A stretch of DNA of 64,000 nt from Xanthobacter tagetidis (GTDB taxonomy: Bacteria > Pseudomonadota > Alphaproteobacteria > Rhizobiales > Xanthobacteraceae), in the NCBI RefSeq assembly GCF_003667445.1, contig NZ_RCTF01000024.1, positions 1 to 64,000 of the forward strand, read 5' to 3'. The number at the start of each line of letters is the position of its first letter. The stretch's first letter is position 1. Of this stretch, positions 1-8,188 are shown piece after piece. Below the pieces are notes generated by a model that saw nothing but the letters and a program-made list of their open reading frames with translations, was not told the origin of the DNA and searched no databases. The position numbers and the translations under genes were made by a program.

Positions 1-146
1 TCGCCAAGGGGCTGATCCTGCTGTCGTGCGGCGTCTACGGCAACGTGATCCGCTTCCTGGCGCCGCTGACGATCCCCGACGCGGTGTTCGGCGAGGCGCT
101 CGACATCATCGAGGCCAGCCTGCGCGAATGCGCCGCCGAGGCGTGA
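1..146 (+). CDS. gabT: 4-aminobutyrate aminotransferase, C-terminal end only
   Basis: The window opens inside this gene; only the last 47 residues are present, read from base 3 to a TGA at 144-146. The segment LLSCGVYGNVIRFLAPL is the characteristic C-terminal part of class III PLP aminotransferases of the GABA/5-aminovalerate type. The enzyme would transfer the amino group of 4-aminobutyrate to 2-oxoglutarate in the cytoplasm. The next gene follows after 21 bases on the same strand, so both may be in one operon. The PLP lysine and most of the protein lie outside the window, so the substrate cannot be fixed; another omega-aminotransferase is possible. Confidence 0.75.
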   Translation, partial: AKGLILLSCGVYGNVIRFLAPLTIPDAVFGEALDIIEASLRECAAEA

Positions 147-167
147 GCGAGAACGGGAGGAGGACCG

Positions 168-1448
168 ATGCATGATCCTTTGGGCGAGGCGGCGCAGAGC
201 GGCGGAGCCAACCTCGCCATCGACCCCCGGCGGCTCTGGGAGAGCCTGATGGAAACAGCCCGCATGGGCGGAACGCCCAAGGGCGGTATTTGCCGGCTGG
301 CCCTGAGCGCCGCCGACCGCGAGGTGCGCGACTGGCTGCGTGACGCCTGCACCGCGCTCGGCTGCACCATGACGGTCGACGAGGTGGGCAACATGTTCGC
401 ATTCAGGCCCGGCCGCCGGAACGATCTCGCGCCGATCGCCTTCGGCAGCCATCTTGATACCCAGCCCACCGGGGGCAAGTTCGACGGCGTCCTGGGCGTA
501 CTTGCCGGCCTGGAGGTGCTGCGCACGCTGGACGAGGCGGGCTACGACACCAATGCGCCGCTCCTGCTGGTGAACTGGACCAACGAAGAGGGTGCGCGCT
601 TCGCCCCGGCGATGCTGGGATCCGGCGTCCATGCGGGCGTGTTCGATCGCGCTTATGCCGACGCACGGCAGGACCGGCACGGCGTGTGCTTTGGCGACGC
701 CATCGACGCCATCGGCTACCGCGGCACGGCGCCGGCCGGCTCGGTTCGTTTCGGCGCCATGTTCGAGCTGCACATCGAGCAGGGGCCGGTTCTTGAGGCT
801 GAGGGCCGGACCGTGGGCGTGGTCACGGGAGTCCAGGGCATGCGATGGTACGAAGTCTCGATGACCGGCCGGGAGGCCCACAGCGGCTCGACGCCGATGG
901 GGCTTCGCGCCGATGCCCTGCTGGCAGCGGCGCGCCTCGTGACCGAGGTGCATGCCATCGCGCTGGCATACGGCCCGGAGGCCGTGGGCACGGTGGGGTC
1001 TCTGGAGGTCACGCCAAATTCGCCGAACGTGATCCCCGGCGCCGTCCGCCTCACGGTCGACCTGCGCCACCCGGACGACGCCGTCCTGGGGGCCATGGAG
1101 GCGCGCCTCCAGGCTGCGGTGCGGTCTCTTTCACCTGACGCGGGCCTTGAGGTGCTGTCCGCCAAGATCTGGGATTCGCCCGCGGTGCGTTTCGACGCCG
1201 ACTGCATCGCCGCCGTTCGCTCGGGTGCGGCCGCTGCCGGACTGCCGGCGCGCGACATTATTTCCGGTGCCGGCCATGACGCGGCCTATATCGCGCGCAT
1301 CGCTCCCACGAGCATGATTTTCGTGCCGAGCGCGGGCGGTCTCAGCCACAATGAGGCCGAGAGCACCACCGCCACCGAATGCGCCGCCGGCGCCCAAGTG
1401 CTGCTCAACGCCATTCTGGCCTACGACCGTGCGGGGGAAAACCGATAG
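168..1448 (+). CDS. Zn-dependent amidohydrolase, hydantoinase/carbamoylase family (M20)
   Basis: A 426-residue protein of the M20 amidase family that holds N-carbamoyl-L-amino-acid hydrolases, beta-ureidopropionases and allantoate amidohydrolases. The two-metal site is visible: GSHLDTQPTGGKFDG (His and Asp near residue 90), NEEGARF (Glu-Glu), ELHIEQGPVLE (His near 200) and SHNEAE near the C-terminus. It would release CO2 and ammonia from an N-carbamoyl amino acid or ureido acid in the cytoplasm. ATG 168 has a strong Shine-Dalgarno (GGGAGGAGG) just upstream. It lies 21 bases after the aminotransferase end, which suggests a shared role in amino-acid or ureide nitrogen use. The exact substrate is not readable from sequence. 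Confidence 0.85.
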   Translation: MHDPLGEAAQSGGANLAIDPRRLWESLMETARMGGTPKGGICRLALSAADREVRDWLRDACTALGCTMTVDEVGNMFAFRPGRRNDLAPIAFGSHLDTQPTGGKFDGVLGVLAGLEVLRTLDEAGYDTNAPLLLVNWTNEEGARFAPAMLGSGVHAGVFDRAYADARQDRHGVCFGDAIDAIGYRGTAPAGSVRFGAMFELHIEQGPVLEAEGRTVGVVTGVQGMRWYEVSMTGREAHSGSTPMGLRADALLAAARLVTEVHAIALAYGPEAVGTVGSLEVTPNSPNVIPGAVRLTVDLRHPDDAVLGAMEARLQAAVRSLSPDAGLEVLSAKIWDSPAVRFDADCIAAVRSGAAAAGLPARDIISGAGHDAAYIARIAPTSMIFVPSAGGLSHNEAESTTATECAAGAQVLLNAILAYDRAGENR

Positions 1449-1820
1449 CCGACCTCCGCTCGCGAGCACGGCGCGAAGTGACGGTCGCACGCCGGTAAAG
1501 AGACGCGCTTGCCGCTTCCATGCCATTGCGGCGCCCAAACGCGTCAGATGTTGCTGTCACAATATGCTGCTCGTCAGTGACGGGGCCACATGAGCAGCAG
1601 ACCGGCGACGATGGCGCGGCAGTGGCGCGGCTCAAGCTGGCCGAACGCCTCGAGCTGCTCAGCGAGGTAGTGGGCCTTCACACCGAGATCGGCAGGCACA
1701 AACCGTCGGTGTGGCCATCAATCGGCCGCCCACAGCGCCCGCCTCGCTGGCGCCGGCCCGCGCCGCCGGTTCACGGCCCGGCGACCCCGGATCGCGCGCA
1801 TCGCGATCCGGGCCGAGGCA
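1449..1820. other. Intergenic region between convergent genes, with a possible coding relic
   Basis: This 372-base gap separates the amidohydrolase (+) from the TPP enzyme (-). I see no intact gene. The only structured part is a short open stretch on the minus strand at 1574-1717, listed separately. No clear terminator with a T-run was found. Confidence 0.5.
1574..1717 (-). pseudogene. Possible relic: C-terminal end of an unrecognised protein
   Basis: On the minus strand a 47-codon stretch reads with protein-like composition (for example DLGVKAHYLAEQLEAFGQ, an amphipathic helix) and ends in TGA. It has no start codon and is cut off upstream by an in-frame stop. It could be the tail of a deleted gene, perhaps from a mobile element, or chance. 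I do not recognise the family. Confidence 0.25.
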
Positions 1821-3587
1821 TCAGGCGATGCGGTCGCCGGGCTTGATCTGCACCGTGCGGCTGTCGACGCCCGGCAGCATGCGGGCGGGATCGCGCGTGA
1901 CGACCACGTCGATCACGGTCGGACCGCCGCAGGGCAACAGCGCCTCCTGGAACGCCGCCGCCAGGTCCTGCGGCCGCTCGACCCGGATGCCGCGGCACTG
2001 CATCGCCGTCGCCACCGCCGCATAGTCGATCTCGCTGAGGTCGGACGACTGGTAGGCGCCCTGGCCGTACATCAGGTGCTGGAGCGCCTTCACATAGCCG
2101 GACGCGGCGTTGTTGATGACGATGACGGTGAAATCCAGCTTGAGCCGCCGCGCGGTTTCCAGCTCGCCCAGCATCATGTTGAAGCCGCCGTCGCCGGTCA
2201 GAGCGAACACCGGCGCCTTCGGGGCGGCGAGCGCGGCGCCGATGGCGCCCGGCAGGCCGTAGCCGATGGAGGCCGAGCCGCGGTCGGGCACGAAGGCGCG
2301 CCCGGCGCGCGGGGCATTGAACAGGAGCCCGCCCCAGTGGGCTGCGAAGCCGCCATCGGCCACCAGATAGCCGTCGGCGGGCAGCGCCGCGTTGATCTCG
2401 GTGAGCAGGCGGGCGATGTCGATCGGCGTCTCATTGGAGTTCAGGCGCTCGGACACCTTCTCCCGCCACGCGTCCATGCGCGCCGTGATCTCCGCCGGGC
2501 GGGCGGCCCAGCGCTGCGAAAGCTGCGCCTGCCGGGGCGCGAGCGCGGCGTCGAGGTCGGCGATGCCGAGAAGGGCATCGCCCCAGAGCTTCACCGAGGC
2601 GCGCACCGACCGGTCGAACTCCTCCGCCACGCAGTCGAGATGGATCACCGCCTTGCCGGGGGAGGGGATGGTGTAGCGCTTGGTGGCGATCTCGCCCAGC
2701 TTGCAGCCCACCACGATCAGCAGGTCGGACTCTTCGATGAGCGGGTTGGCGATCCGGTCGTAGCGGCCGAACAGGCCGGCGCTCAGCGGATCGGCGCAGG
2801 GGATGGCGCCCTTGCCGCTCAGCGTGTGCGCCACCGGGATGTTGAAGCGGCGCGCGAACGCGGTGAGGCTCGGCGCGGCGCCGGACAGATGGACGCCGCC
2901 GCCGGCGAGGATAACGGGCGACTTCGCCGCGGCGATCATCTCGGCGGCGCGGGCGATGCCTGCGGCCTCCGGGCGGGTGCGCAGGGCAGGGGCGGCGCCG
3001 TAGATCGGATCGACCTCGAACTCCTCCACCGGAAACGCATGGACGGCGTGCGAGACGTCCTCGGGCACGTCGATCACCACCGGGCCGGGCCGCCCGGTGG
3101 TCGCGACGGCGAAGGCGCGCCGCATCAGCTCGGGGATGCGGCTCACCATCTCCACCCGGATCAGCTCCTTGCAGACCGGGCGCAGCACGTCCACCTGGCG
3201 GCATTCCTGGGTCATGTTCTTCCAGGAGTGCGCGCGGTGGGTGTCGCCGACGAGCACCACCATGGGCGTGCCGGCGTTGAGCGCCTCCATCAGGCCTGTG
3301 ACGAGGTTGGTGGCGCCCGGGCCGAGCGTCCCGTCGACCAGACCGACGCGGCCGGAGACCTTGGCATAGGCGTCGGCGGCGAAGATGCCGGCGCGCTCGT
3401 CATTGATGAGATGATGCCGCAGGCCCAGGCGGCGGGCGGCGTCGTAGAAGGGCAGGAGCTGGAAGCCGCCCATCCCGAAGATGTCCCCGCCCTCGAAGGC
3501 GAGGATCATGCGGGCCATGGCCTCGCCGCCGGTGATCGACAGGACTTCCGGACCGGGACGGGTCTGAGGCTCGACGTGCTGGTTCAT
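1821..3587 (-). CDS. Thiamine-pyrophosphate enzyme, acetolactate synthase/decarboxylase-like
   Basis: A 588-residue protein of the acetolactate synthase large-subunit superfamily. The Pyr-domain glutamate that activates TPP is in LINDERAGIFAADAY (near residue 50), and the PP-domain metal motif is GDGGFNMM followed about 30 residues later by INNAASGY. It should ligate or decarboxylate a 2-oxo acid in the cytoplasm. The ATG at 3587 is chosen because homology to the family begins there and AAAGGA lies upstream; the frame stays open for 87 more codons, but that part has shadow-ORF composition. It lies 38 bases downstream of a TctC/Bug receptor gene, so it probably acts on an imported acid. No small regulatory subunit gene is nearby, which argues against a branched-chain biosynthetic role. 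Confidence 0.85.
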   Translation of the reverse strand: MNQHVEPQTRPGPEVLSITGGEAMARMILAFEGGDIFGMGGFQLLPFYDAARRLGLRHHLINDERAGIFAADAYAKVSGRVGLVDGTLGPGATNLVTGLMEALNAGTPMVVLVGDTHRAHSWKNMTQECRQVDVLRPVCKELIRVEMVSRIPELMRRAFAVATTGRPGPVVIDVPEDVSHAVHAFPVEEFEVDPIYGAAPALRTRPEAAGIARAAEMIAAAKSPVILAGGGVHLSGAAPSLTAFARRFNIPVAHTLSGKGAIPCADPLSAGLFGRYDRIANPLIEESDLLIVVGCKLGEIATKRYTIPSPGKAVIHLDCVAEEFDRSVRASVKLWGDALLGIADLDAALAPRQAQLSQRWAARPAEITARMDAWREKVSERLNSNETPIDIARLLTEINAALPADGYLVADGGFAAHWGGLLFNAPRAGRAFVPDRGSASIGYGLPGAIGAALAAPKAPVFALTGDGGFNMMLGELETARRLKLDFTVIVINNAASGYVKALQHLMYGQGAYQSSDLSEIDYAAVATAMQCRGIRVERPQDLAAAFQEALLPCGGPTVIDVVVTRDPARMLPGVDSRTVQIKPGDRIA

Positions 3588-3625
3588 CGTGACAGTTCCT
3601 TTGGAAAGACGCGGCGGCTGCCCGG

Positions 3626-4603
3626 TCAGTCGACCTTGGCGCCGGAGTTTTCGACCACCTTCGCCCACTTGGCGGTTTCCGAGCGGATCAGCGCGGCGAG
3701 CGCCTGCGGCGTGCTCGGGGCGGGATCGGCGCCGATGGCGGCGAGCTTCTGCTTCACCTCGTCCTGGCCGAGCACCTTCACAGTGGCGGCGTTCAGGCGG
3801 TCGATGATCGGCTGCGGGGTCTTGGCCGGAGCCATGAGCGCGAACCACGACAGGACCTCGCAGCCGGGCAGTCCCGCCTCGGCCATGGTGGGGACGTCGG
3901 GCGCCTCGGGCGAGCGCGCGGCGCTGGTCACCGCGAGCGCGCGCAGCTTGCCGGCCTTCACGTGGGGCAAGGACGAGGACAGGTTGTCGAACATGGCCTG
4001 CACCTGGCCGCCCATCAGGTCGATGACCGCCGGCGCGCTGCCCTTGTAAGGCACGTGGACCATCTTCACGTCGGCTACCATGTTGAACAGCTCGCCGCTG
4101 AGGTGGATCGAGGAGCCGCTGCCCGATGAGGCGAAGTAGATATCGCCCGGCTTGGACTTGGCGAGGGCGATAAATTCCTGGACCGTCTTGGCCGGCACGC
4201 TCGGGTTGACCACGAGTACGTTCGGGACGGTGGCCACCAGCGAGATTGGTGCGAAATCACGCTCGAAATCGAACGGCAGGCGACGGTAGAGCGTGGTGTT
4301 GATGGTGTTGGCGATCGTGCCCATGAAGATCGTGTAGCCATCGGGCGCCGACTTCGCGACGAAGTCGGAAGCGATGCTGGCGCCGGCCCCCGGCCGGTTG
4401 TCGACCACCACCGGCTGCCCCAGCTCTTCCGCAAGATGCTGGCCGACGATGCGCGCGATCACATCGGTGGACCCGCCGGCGGCATAGCCCACGACGAGGC
4501 GGATCGGCTTGGTGGGATAGGCGTCGGCGCGCGCCGGGGCGGGTGCTGCGGCAAAGGCTGCGGCGCAGACAAGCGACGTCAGCAGCAGGGTTCTGCGGTG
4601 CAT
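3626..4603 (-). CDS. Tripartite tricarboxylate transporter receptor (TctC/Bug), periplasmic
   Basis: A 325-residue periplasmic solute receptor. Residues 1-27 form a signal peptide (RR, hydrophobic stretch, APARADA cleavage region). The family pattern follows: YPTKPIRLVVGYAAGGSTD, then VVVDNRPGAG and VPYKGSAPA. It would bind a carboxylate. The ATG has an excellent Shine-Dalgarno (AAGGAGGA). The gene is divergent from the IclR regulator and is first in an operon with the TPP enzyme. No TctA or TctB gene is adjacent, so it is an orphan receptor: it may feed a distant permease such as the TctAB at 34.5-36.5 kb, or work in sensing. A perfect 7+7 dyad lies 31-49 bases upstream. Confidence 0.9.
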   Translation of the reverse strand: MHRRTLLLTSLVCAAAFAAAPAPARADAYPTKPIRLVVGYAAGGSTDVIARIVGQHLAEELGQPVVVDNRPGAGASIASDFVAKSAPDGYTIFMGTIANTINTTLYRRLPFDFERDFAPISLVATVPNVLVVNPSVPAKTVQEFIALAKSKPGDIYFASSGSGSSIHLSGELFNMVADVKMVHVPYKGSAPAVIDLMGGQVQAMFDNLSSSLPHVKAGKLRALAVTSAARSPEAPDVPTMAEAGLPGCEVLSWFALMAPAKTPQPIIDRLNAATVKVLGQDEVKQKLAAIGADPAPSTPQALAALIRSETAKWAKVVENSGAKVD

Positions 4604-4633
4604 GGCGATCCTCCTTCGATCAGGCTATTGCAA

Positions 4634-4652
4634 TAGTCCATATATTGGACTA
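4634..4652. promoter_or_regulatory. Dyad operator 1 (TAGTCCA-N5-TGGACTA), upstream of tctC-like gene
   Basis: A perfect inverted repeat with 7-base arms and a TATAT centre, placed 31-49 bases before the start of the receptor gene in an AT-rich stretch. A second copy with one mismatch lies next to the divergent IclR gene. The pairing with IclR is inference from position and symmetry. Confidence 0.65.
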
Positions 4653-4740
4653 AATTTCTTATAATCAGGCAACGTCAATCTATGAACGTCGATATTATCT
4701 GTCAATAAAGGGATAGCGCCTGTTTTCGAACGAAGATACG

Positions 4741-4759
4741 TAGTCCATAATATGAACTA
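4741..4759. promoter_or_regulatory. Dyad operator 2 (TAGTCCA-N5-TGAACTA), upstream of iclR-type gene
   Basis: The same 7-5-7 dyad as at 4634-4652 with a single base change in the right arm (TGAACTA). It ends 12 bases before ATG 4772, where a bound regulator would block its own transcription or translation. The two sites are 107 bases apart centre to centre, about ten helical turns, which would allow looping. Confidence 0.6.
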
Positions 4760-4771
4760 TATGGAGCGGTG

Positions 4772-5572
4772 ATGGGAAGCGAGGCAGGGGATGCCGCCGG
4801 CGTTCAGAGCATCCGACGCGCTGCGGCGGTGCTGCGGGCGCTGGCTCAGCGCGCGCAGTCCGGCGCGCGAATGGTGGACATCACGCGCGAGACGCGGCTC
4901 AACCACGCAACGGCCCATCGCATCCTTCAGGGGCTGATCGTCGAGGGGCTGGCCAGCCAGAACCCCGCGACGCGGCGCTATCACCTCGGCGCCACCATCT
5001 TCGAGCTGGGGCTGCTGGCCGAGCCGCGACTGGCGCTGAGCGAGATGGCGGGGCAGGCGGTGGAATTCCTGGCGGAACGCACGGGCGACACGGTCTTCGC
5101 CGCCGTGCGGGCGGGTTCCGATGCGCTGTGCATCAAGCGCCAGGCGGGCAGCTTCCCGATCAAGGCGTTCACCATCGACGTCGGCGCGCGGCTGCCCCTC
5201 GGGGTGGGCGCGGGCGGGCTCGCCATGCTCGCGGCGCTGCCGGAAGAGGAGGCGCGATCCATCATGGACGACAACATTCCGCGCCTCGACGGCCTCGGCA
5301 CCCTGCCACCGGGCGATCTCTGGCGGCTGGTCGAAGAGGCGCGCGGGCGCGGCTATGCGGTGAACGTCAACCGTGCGCCCGGCGTCGTTGCCATCGGCGT
5401 CGCGGTGCACAATCTCGACGGCGGTCTTGCGGGCTCACTGAGCGTTGCGGCGATCGAGAGCCGCCTGCCGCCGGAGCGTGTGGAGCAGGTGGCGCGCCTG
5501 CTGCGGGCCGAGGCGCGCAAGATCGAGAAGTCGCCCCAGCCGTCGAAAGGCGGGCCTGCCGCCGCATCGTGA
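4772..5572 (+). CDS. IclR-family transcriptional regulator
   Basis: A 266-residue regulator. The N-terminal winged HTH (about residues 10-70) contains SIRRAAAVLRAL and LNHATAHRILQGLI; the C-terminal ligand-binding domain has GDTVFAAVRAGSDALCIKR and PLGVGAGGLAMLAAL, where the family holds small carboxylates. ATG 4772 is chosen with GGAG five bases upstream; GTG 4769 in the same frame is an alternative. It is divergent from the Bug receptor/TPP enzyme operon and probably controls it and itself through the two dyads between them. The effector is likely the imported acid or its product (inference). Confidence 0.9.
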   Translation: MGSEAGDAAGVQSIRRAAAVLRALAQRAQSGARMVDITRETRLNHATAHRILQGLIVEGLASQNPATRRYHLGATIFELGLLAEPRLALSEMAGQAVEFLAERTGDTVFAAVRAGSDALCIKRQAGSFPIKAFTIDVGARLPLGVGAGGLAMLAALPEEEARSIMDDNIPRLDGLGTLPPGDLWRLVEEARGRGYAVNVNRAPGVVAIGVAVHNLDGGLAGSLSVAAIESRLPPERVEQVARLLRAEARKIEKSPQPSKGGPAAAS

Positions 5573-5622
5573 GCACCAGCGCCGTCCGATCGCACATCGG
5601 GCGGCCGGAAAAGCGGCGGCTG

Positions 5623-6639
5623 TCAGCCCTGCCAGTCGTCGTAATCGGCCTTTGCCATCATGGCGGCCAGTTCCTTCACGTCCACCTTGGGCTCCCAGCC
5701 CAGCTTGGTGCGGGCCTTGCTGGAGTCGCCGAGCAGAAGGCTCACCTCGGCCGGGCGGTAGAATTTCGGGTTGATCTGGACGACGACCTTGCCGGTCTTG
5801 CGGTCCACCGCCTGCTCCTCCTTCGCCTCGCCGGACCATTCGAGGTCGAGCGCGAGAGCCTCCGCGGCATAGCGGACGAAGTCGCGGATCGAGGTCGTCA
5901 CGCCCGTCGAAAGCACGTAGTCGTCCGCCGTCTCCTGCTGGAGCATGCGCCACATGCCCTCGACGTAGTCGCCGGCAAAGCCCCAGTCGCGCTTGGCGTC
6001 GAGATTGCCCAGCTCCAGCGGTTCCGCGATGCCACGGGCGAAGCGCGCGAGCCCGAGGCTGATCTTGCGCGTGACGAACTCGGTGCCGCGCAGCGGGCTC
6101 TCGTGATTGAAGAGGATGCCGGACGAGGCGTGGGTGCCGAATGATTCCCGGTAGTTCACCGTGATGTAGTGGCCATAGGTCTTGGCGACGCCATAAGGGG
6201 AGCGCGGGTGAAAGGGCGTGTCCTCGTTCTGCGGAATGGTCCGAACCAGCCCGAACATCTCCGACGTGGACGCCTGGTAGAATCGGGCCTCGGGGGCATA
6301 GGTGCGGATCGCATCGAGCAGGCGCACCACGGCGAGGCCGTTCACTTCCGCCGCATAGACGGGCTGATCCCAGGATGAGCCGACGAAGCTCTGCGCTGCA
6401 AGGTTGTAGATCTCGTCGAACGCGCCGTCGCGCACGAGCCGGGTGATGTTGTTGACTTCGGCAAGGTCGAAATAGACGCGCTCGATCTCACCGGCAATGC
6501 CAAGCTTCTCCAGGCGCTGGGTCTCGACATGAGAGCTGCGACGCATGGCGCCGGTGACGTGGTATCCCTTTTCGAGCAAAGACTTGGCCAGGTACGTGCC
6601 GTCCTGCCCACTGACACCGGTAATCAGTGCGCGTTTCAC
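5623..6639 (-). CDS. gmd: GDP-mannose 4,6-dehydratase
   Basis: A 338-residue extended SDR that would convert GDP-D-mannose to GDP-4-keto-6-deoxy-D-mannose, the precursor of GDP-fucose, GDP-rhamnose and related sugars in surface polysaccharides. Visible motifs: NAD(P)-binding GVSGQDG (residues 8-14), the S/T-E pair in QASTSEMFGL (near 125), the catalytic Tyr149-x3-Lys153 in PYGVAK, and the GMD signature NHESPLRGTEFVTRK. GTG 6639 is preferred because GGGGGAAAG precedes it and family homology starts there; ATG 6693 would add 18 residues. The gene is divergent from a glycosyltransferase. No GDP-fucose synthase or RmD reductase gene lies beside it. Confidence 0.93.
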   Translation of the reverse strand: MKRALITGVSGQDGTYLAKSLLEKGYHVTGAMRRSSHVETQRLEKLGIAGEIERVYFDLAEVNNITRLVRDGAFDEIYNLAAQSFVGSSWDQPVYAAEVNGLAVVRLLDAIRTYAPEARFYQASTSEMFGLVRTIPQNEDTPFHPRSPYGVAKTYGHYITVNYRESFGTHASSGILFNHESPLRGTEFVTRKISLGLARFARGIAEPLELGNLDAKRDWGFAGDYVEGMWRMLQQETADDYVLSTGVTTSIRDFVRYAAEALALDLEWSGEAKEEQAVDRKTGKVVVQINPKFYRPAEVSLLLGDSSKARTKLGWEPKVDVKELAAMMAKADYDDWQG

Positions 6640-7064
6640 CAACTTTCCCCCAACGATGTTCAGCTTGCGGTTGCGATAGGTAGAGAGAGTCATGCACCCT
6701 GTCCACCGATTCCGTAGCAGGTATCATCTTGCATCGCTGCTATCGGGCGGCGACTATGGTTTGGCTCGGCGCATCGCGATATCGGGGAGCGGCGCGGGAT
6801 GTCGAAAGCCCCCCGCATCTGGATCAAGACCGCGTTGTCCGCTAGTTGGTTGACAGAGCGGAATGCAGTTGGCGAGGGCGGAGCGGCGGGGAGCGAGAAG
6901 GGTGAAAGCTCGTGGTTGCGCAAGGTAGAGAGCCGCAGTCGGCCGTCATGCGGCTCGCGTCGGCGTCCAGTCGCAGCCTCAATCGCGGTATCTGGGCGTT
7001 GCGCTGCAATCGCGGCAACTGCCCCAACGACATCCCGAAACCATGCTGGTTGCAGGCGGGCGGC
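6640..7064. other. Divergent upstream region of gmd and the glycosyltransferase
   Basis: Length depends on which starts are used. The part at 6700-6800 is less GC-rich than the surroundings and is the likely promoter area. I see no clear -35/-10 pair. The glycosyltransferase frame is open from 6912, so the right part may be coding. Confidence 0.35.
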
Positions 7065-8141
7065 ATGCCGAGGCCCCGCGGGATCGATCTGTTTGGCTAC
7101 CTCCTGTCGGAGATCGGCCTCGGAGAGGCGGCGCGGCTGCTGGCCGCGGCATTGGACACGGCCGCCATCCCGAACCATCTCATCAACGTTCCGCTGGAGG
7201 GGCGCCAGGCGGAGAGTGCGCTGGCCGAGCGCATCGCCGACCAGGGCGGACACGCGGTCGCGCTCACCGTCTCCGGCGCGATGGACATTCCGGCCTTCGC
7301 CGCCCGCGCCTGCCGCGGGCAGGAAAACATCCACTACACCTATTGGGAGCTGCCCTCAGTTCCGCAGGCCTGGCGGCGGATGTTCGACGGGTTCGATTCC
7401 TACTGGGCGCCGACCGGCTTCGTGCGGGACATGCTGCTCTCGGTGCAGCGCCGCCCGGTTCATCTCGTGCCCCAGCCGGTGTTCTTGCCCGCCACGCCGC
7501 CGGCTCCCGCGCGATCGGCCGGGCCGCTGCGGGTGCTCACATTGTTCGACTATGATTCCTATGTGGTGCGGAAGAACCCGCACGGTGCCATTGCGGCCTT
7601 CAAAGCCGCCTTTCCCGCCGGAACCGAGGATGTGGAACTGGTGATCAAGGCGCGCGGCCAGGGTCCGTCCGCTGCCCGCGACGCCATGGCGCGGCTCGCG
7701 GCCGGGGACCGCCGGCTCCGCCTGATCGACCGCACGATTCCGCGCGAAGAGCTGGATGCCCTGACGGAGAGCTGCGACGTGTTCATGTCGCTGCACCGTT
7801 CCGAGGGCTTCAGCCTGGGCTGTGCGGAGTCCCTCGCCCTCGGCAAGGCGGTGGTCGCCACCGACTTCGGAGGGACACGGGACTTCGTGACGCAGGAGAC
7901 CGGCTATCCGGTTGCCTACCGCGAGGTCGCGGTGGATGTGGCGGACTATCCCGGCGGCGGCGGCGGCAGCCACTGGGCCGAGCCGGACATCGAGCACGCG
8001 GCCGCGATCCTGAGGTCGATCTACGACGATCCAGCGTCCGTGGCGCCGAAAGCCAGGGCCGGCTATGCGCTGCTGAAGCGCAACAATTCCTTTGAGGCGG
8101 TCGGCGCCCGCATCCGCACGCTGATCGGCGCCGACACCTGA
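7065..8141 (+). CDS. Glycosyltransferase, GT4/GT1-type fold
   Basis: From ATG 7065 this is a 358-residue protein starting MPRPRGIDLFGYLLSEIGLGEAAR, the usual N-terminus of retaining GT4-like enzymes. The C-terminal nucleotide-sugar domain contains the E-x7-E motif in HRSEGFSLGCAESLALG, followed by VVATDFGGT. It would transfer a sugar from an NDP donor in polysaccharide or glycolipid assembly at the cytoplasmic face of the membrane. The frame is open upstream to GTG 6912 (409 residues), but that extra part looks like chance sequence; the Shine-Dalgarno at 7065 is weak, so the start is uncertain. The divergent gmd suggests a 6-deoxyhexose-containing polymer, which is inference. Confidence 0.8.
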   Translation: MPRPRGIDLFGYLLSEIGLGEAARLLAAALDTAAIPNHLINVPLEGRQAESALAERIADQGGHAVALTVSGAMDIPAFAARACRGQENIHYTYWELPSVPQAWRRMFDGFDSYWAPTGFVRDMLLSVQRRPVHLVPQPVFLPATPPAPARSAGPLRVLTLFDYDSYVVRKNPHGAIAAFKAAFPAGTEDVELVIKARGQGPSAARDAMARLAAGDRRLRLIDRTIPREELDALTESCDVFMSLHRSEGFSLGCAESLALGKAVVATDFGGTRDFVTQETGYPVAYREVAVDVADYPGGGGGSHWAEPDIEHAAAILRSIYDDPASVAPKARAGYALLKRNNSFEAVGARIRTLIGADT

Positions 8142-8144
8142 GCC

Positions 8145-8176
8145 GGTCCCGCCCCCGGTCCGTCGGGCGCGGGACC
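8145..8176. terminator. Hairpin between convergent glycosyltransferase and acdS
   Basis: GGTCCCGC (8145-8152) pairs perfectly with GCGGGACC (8169-8176), with a 16-base loop. It sits between the two stop codons and could terminate either transcript. No T-run follows, so intrinsic termination is unproven. Confidence 0.45.
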
Positions 8177-8188
8177 AGGCGGCTCGGT

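Noticed and set aside
3588..3848. 87-residue N-terminal extension of the first TPP enzyme
   Set aside because: The extension overlaps the end of the receptor gene, has Arg-rich shadow composition, and the family N-terminus starts at 3587.
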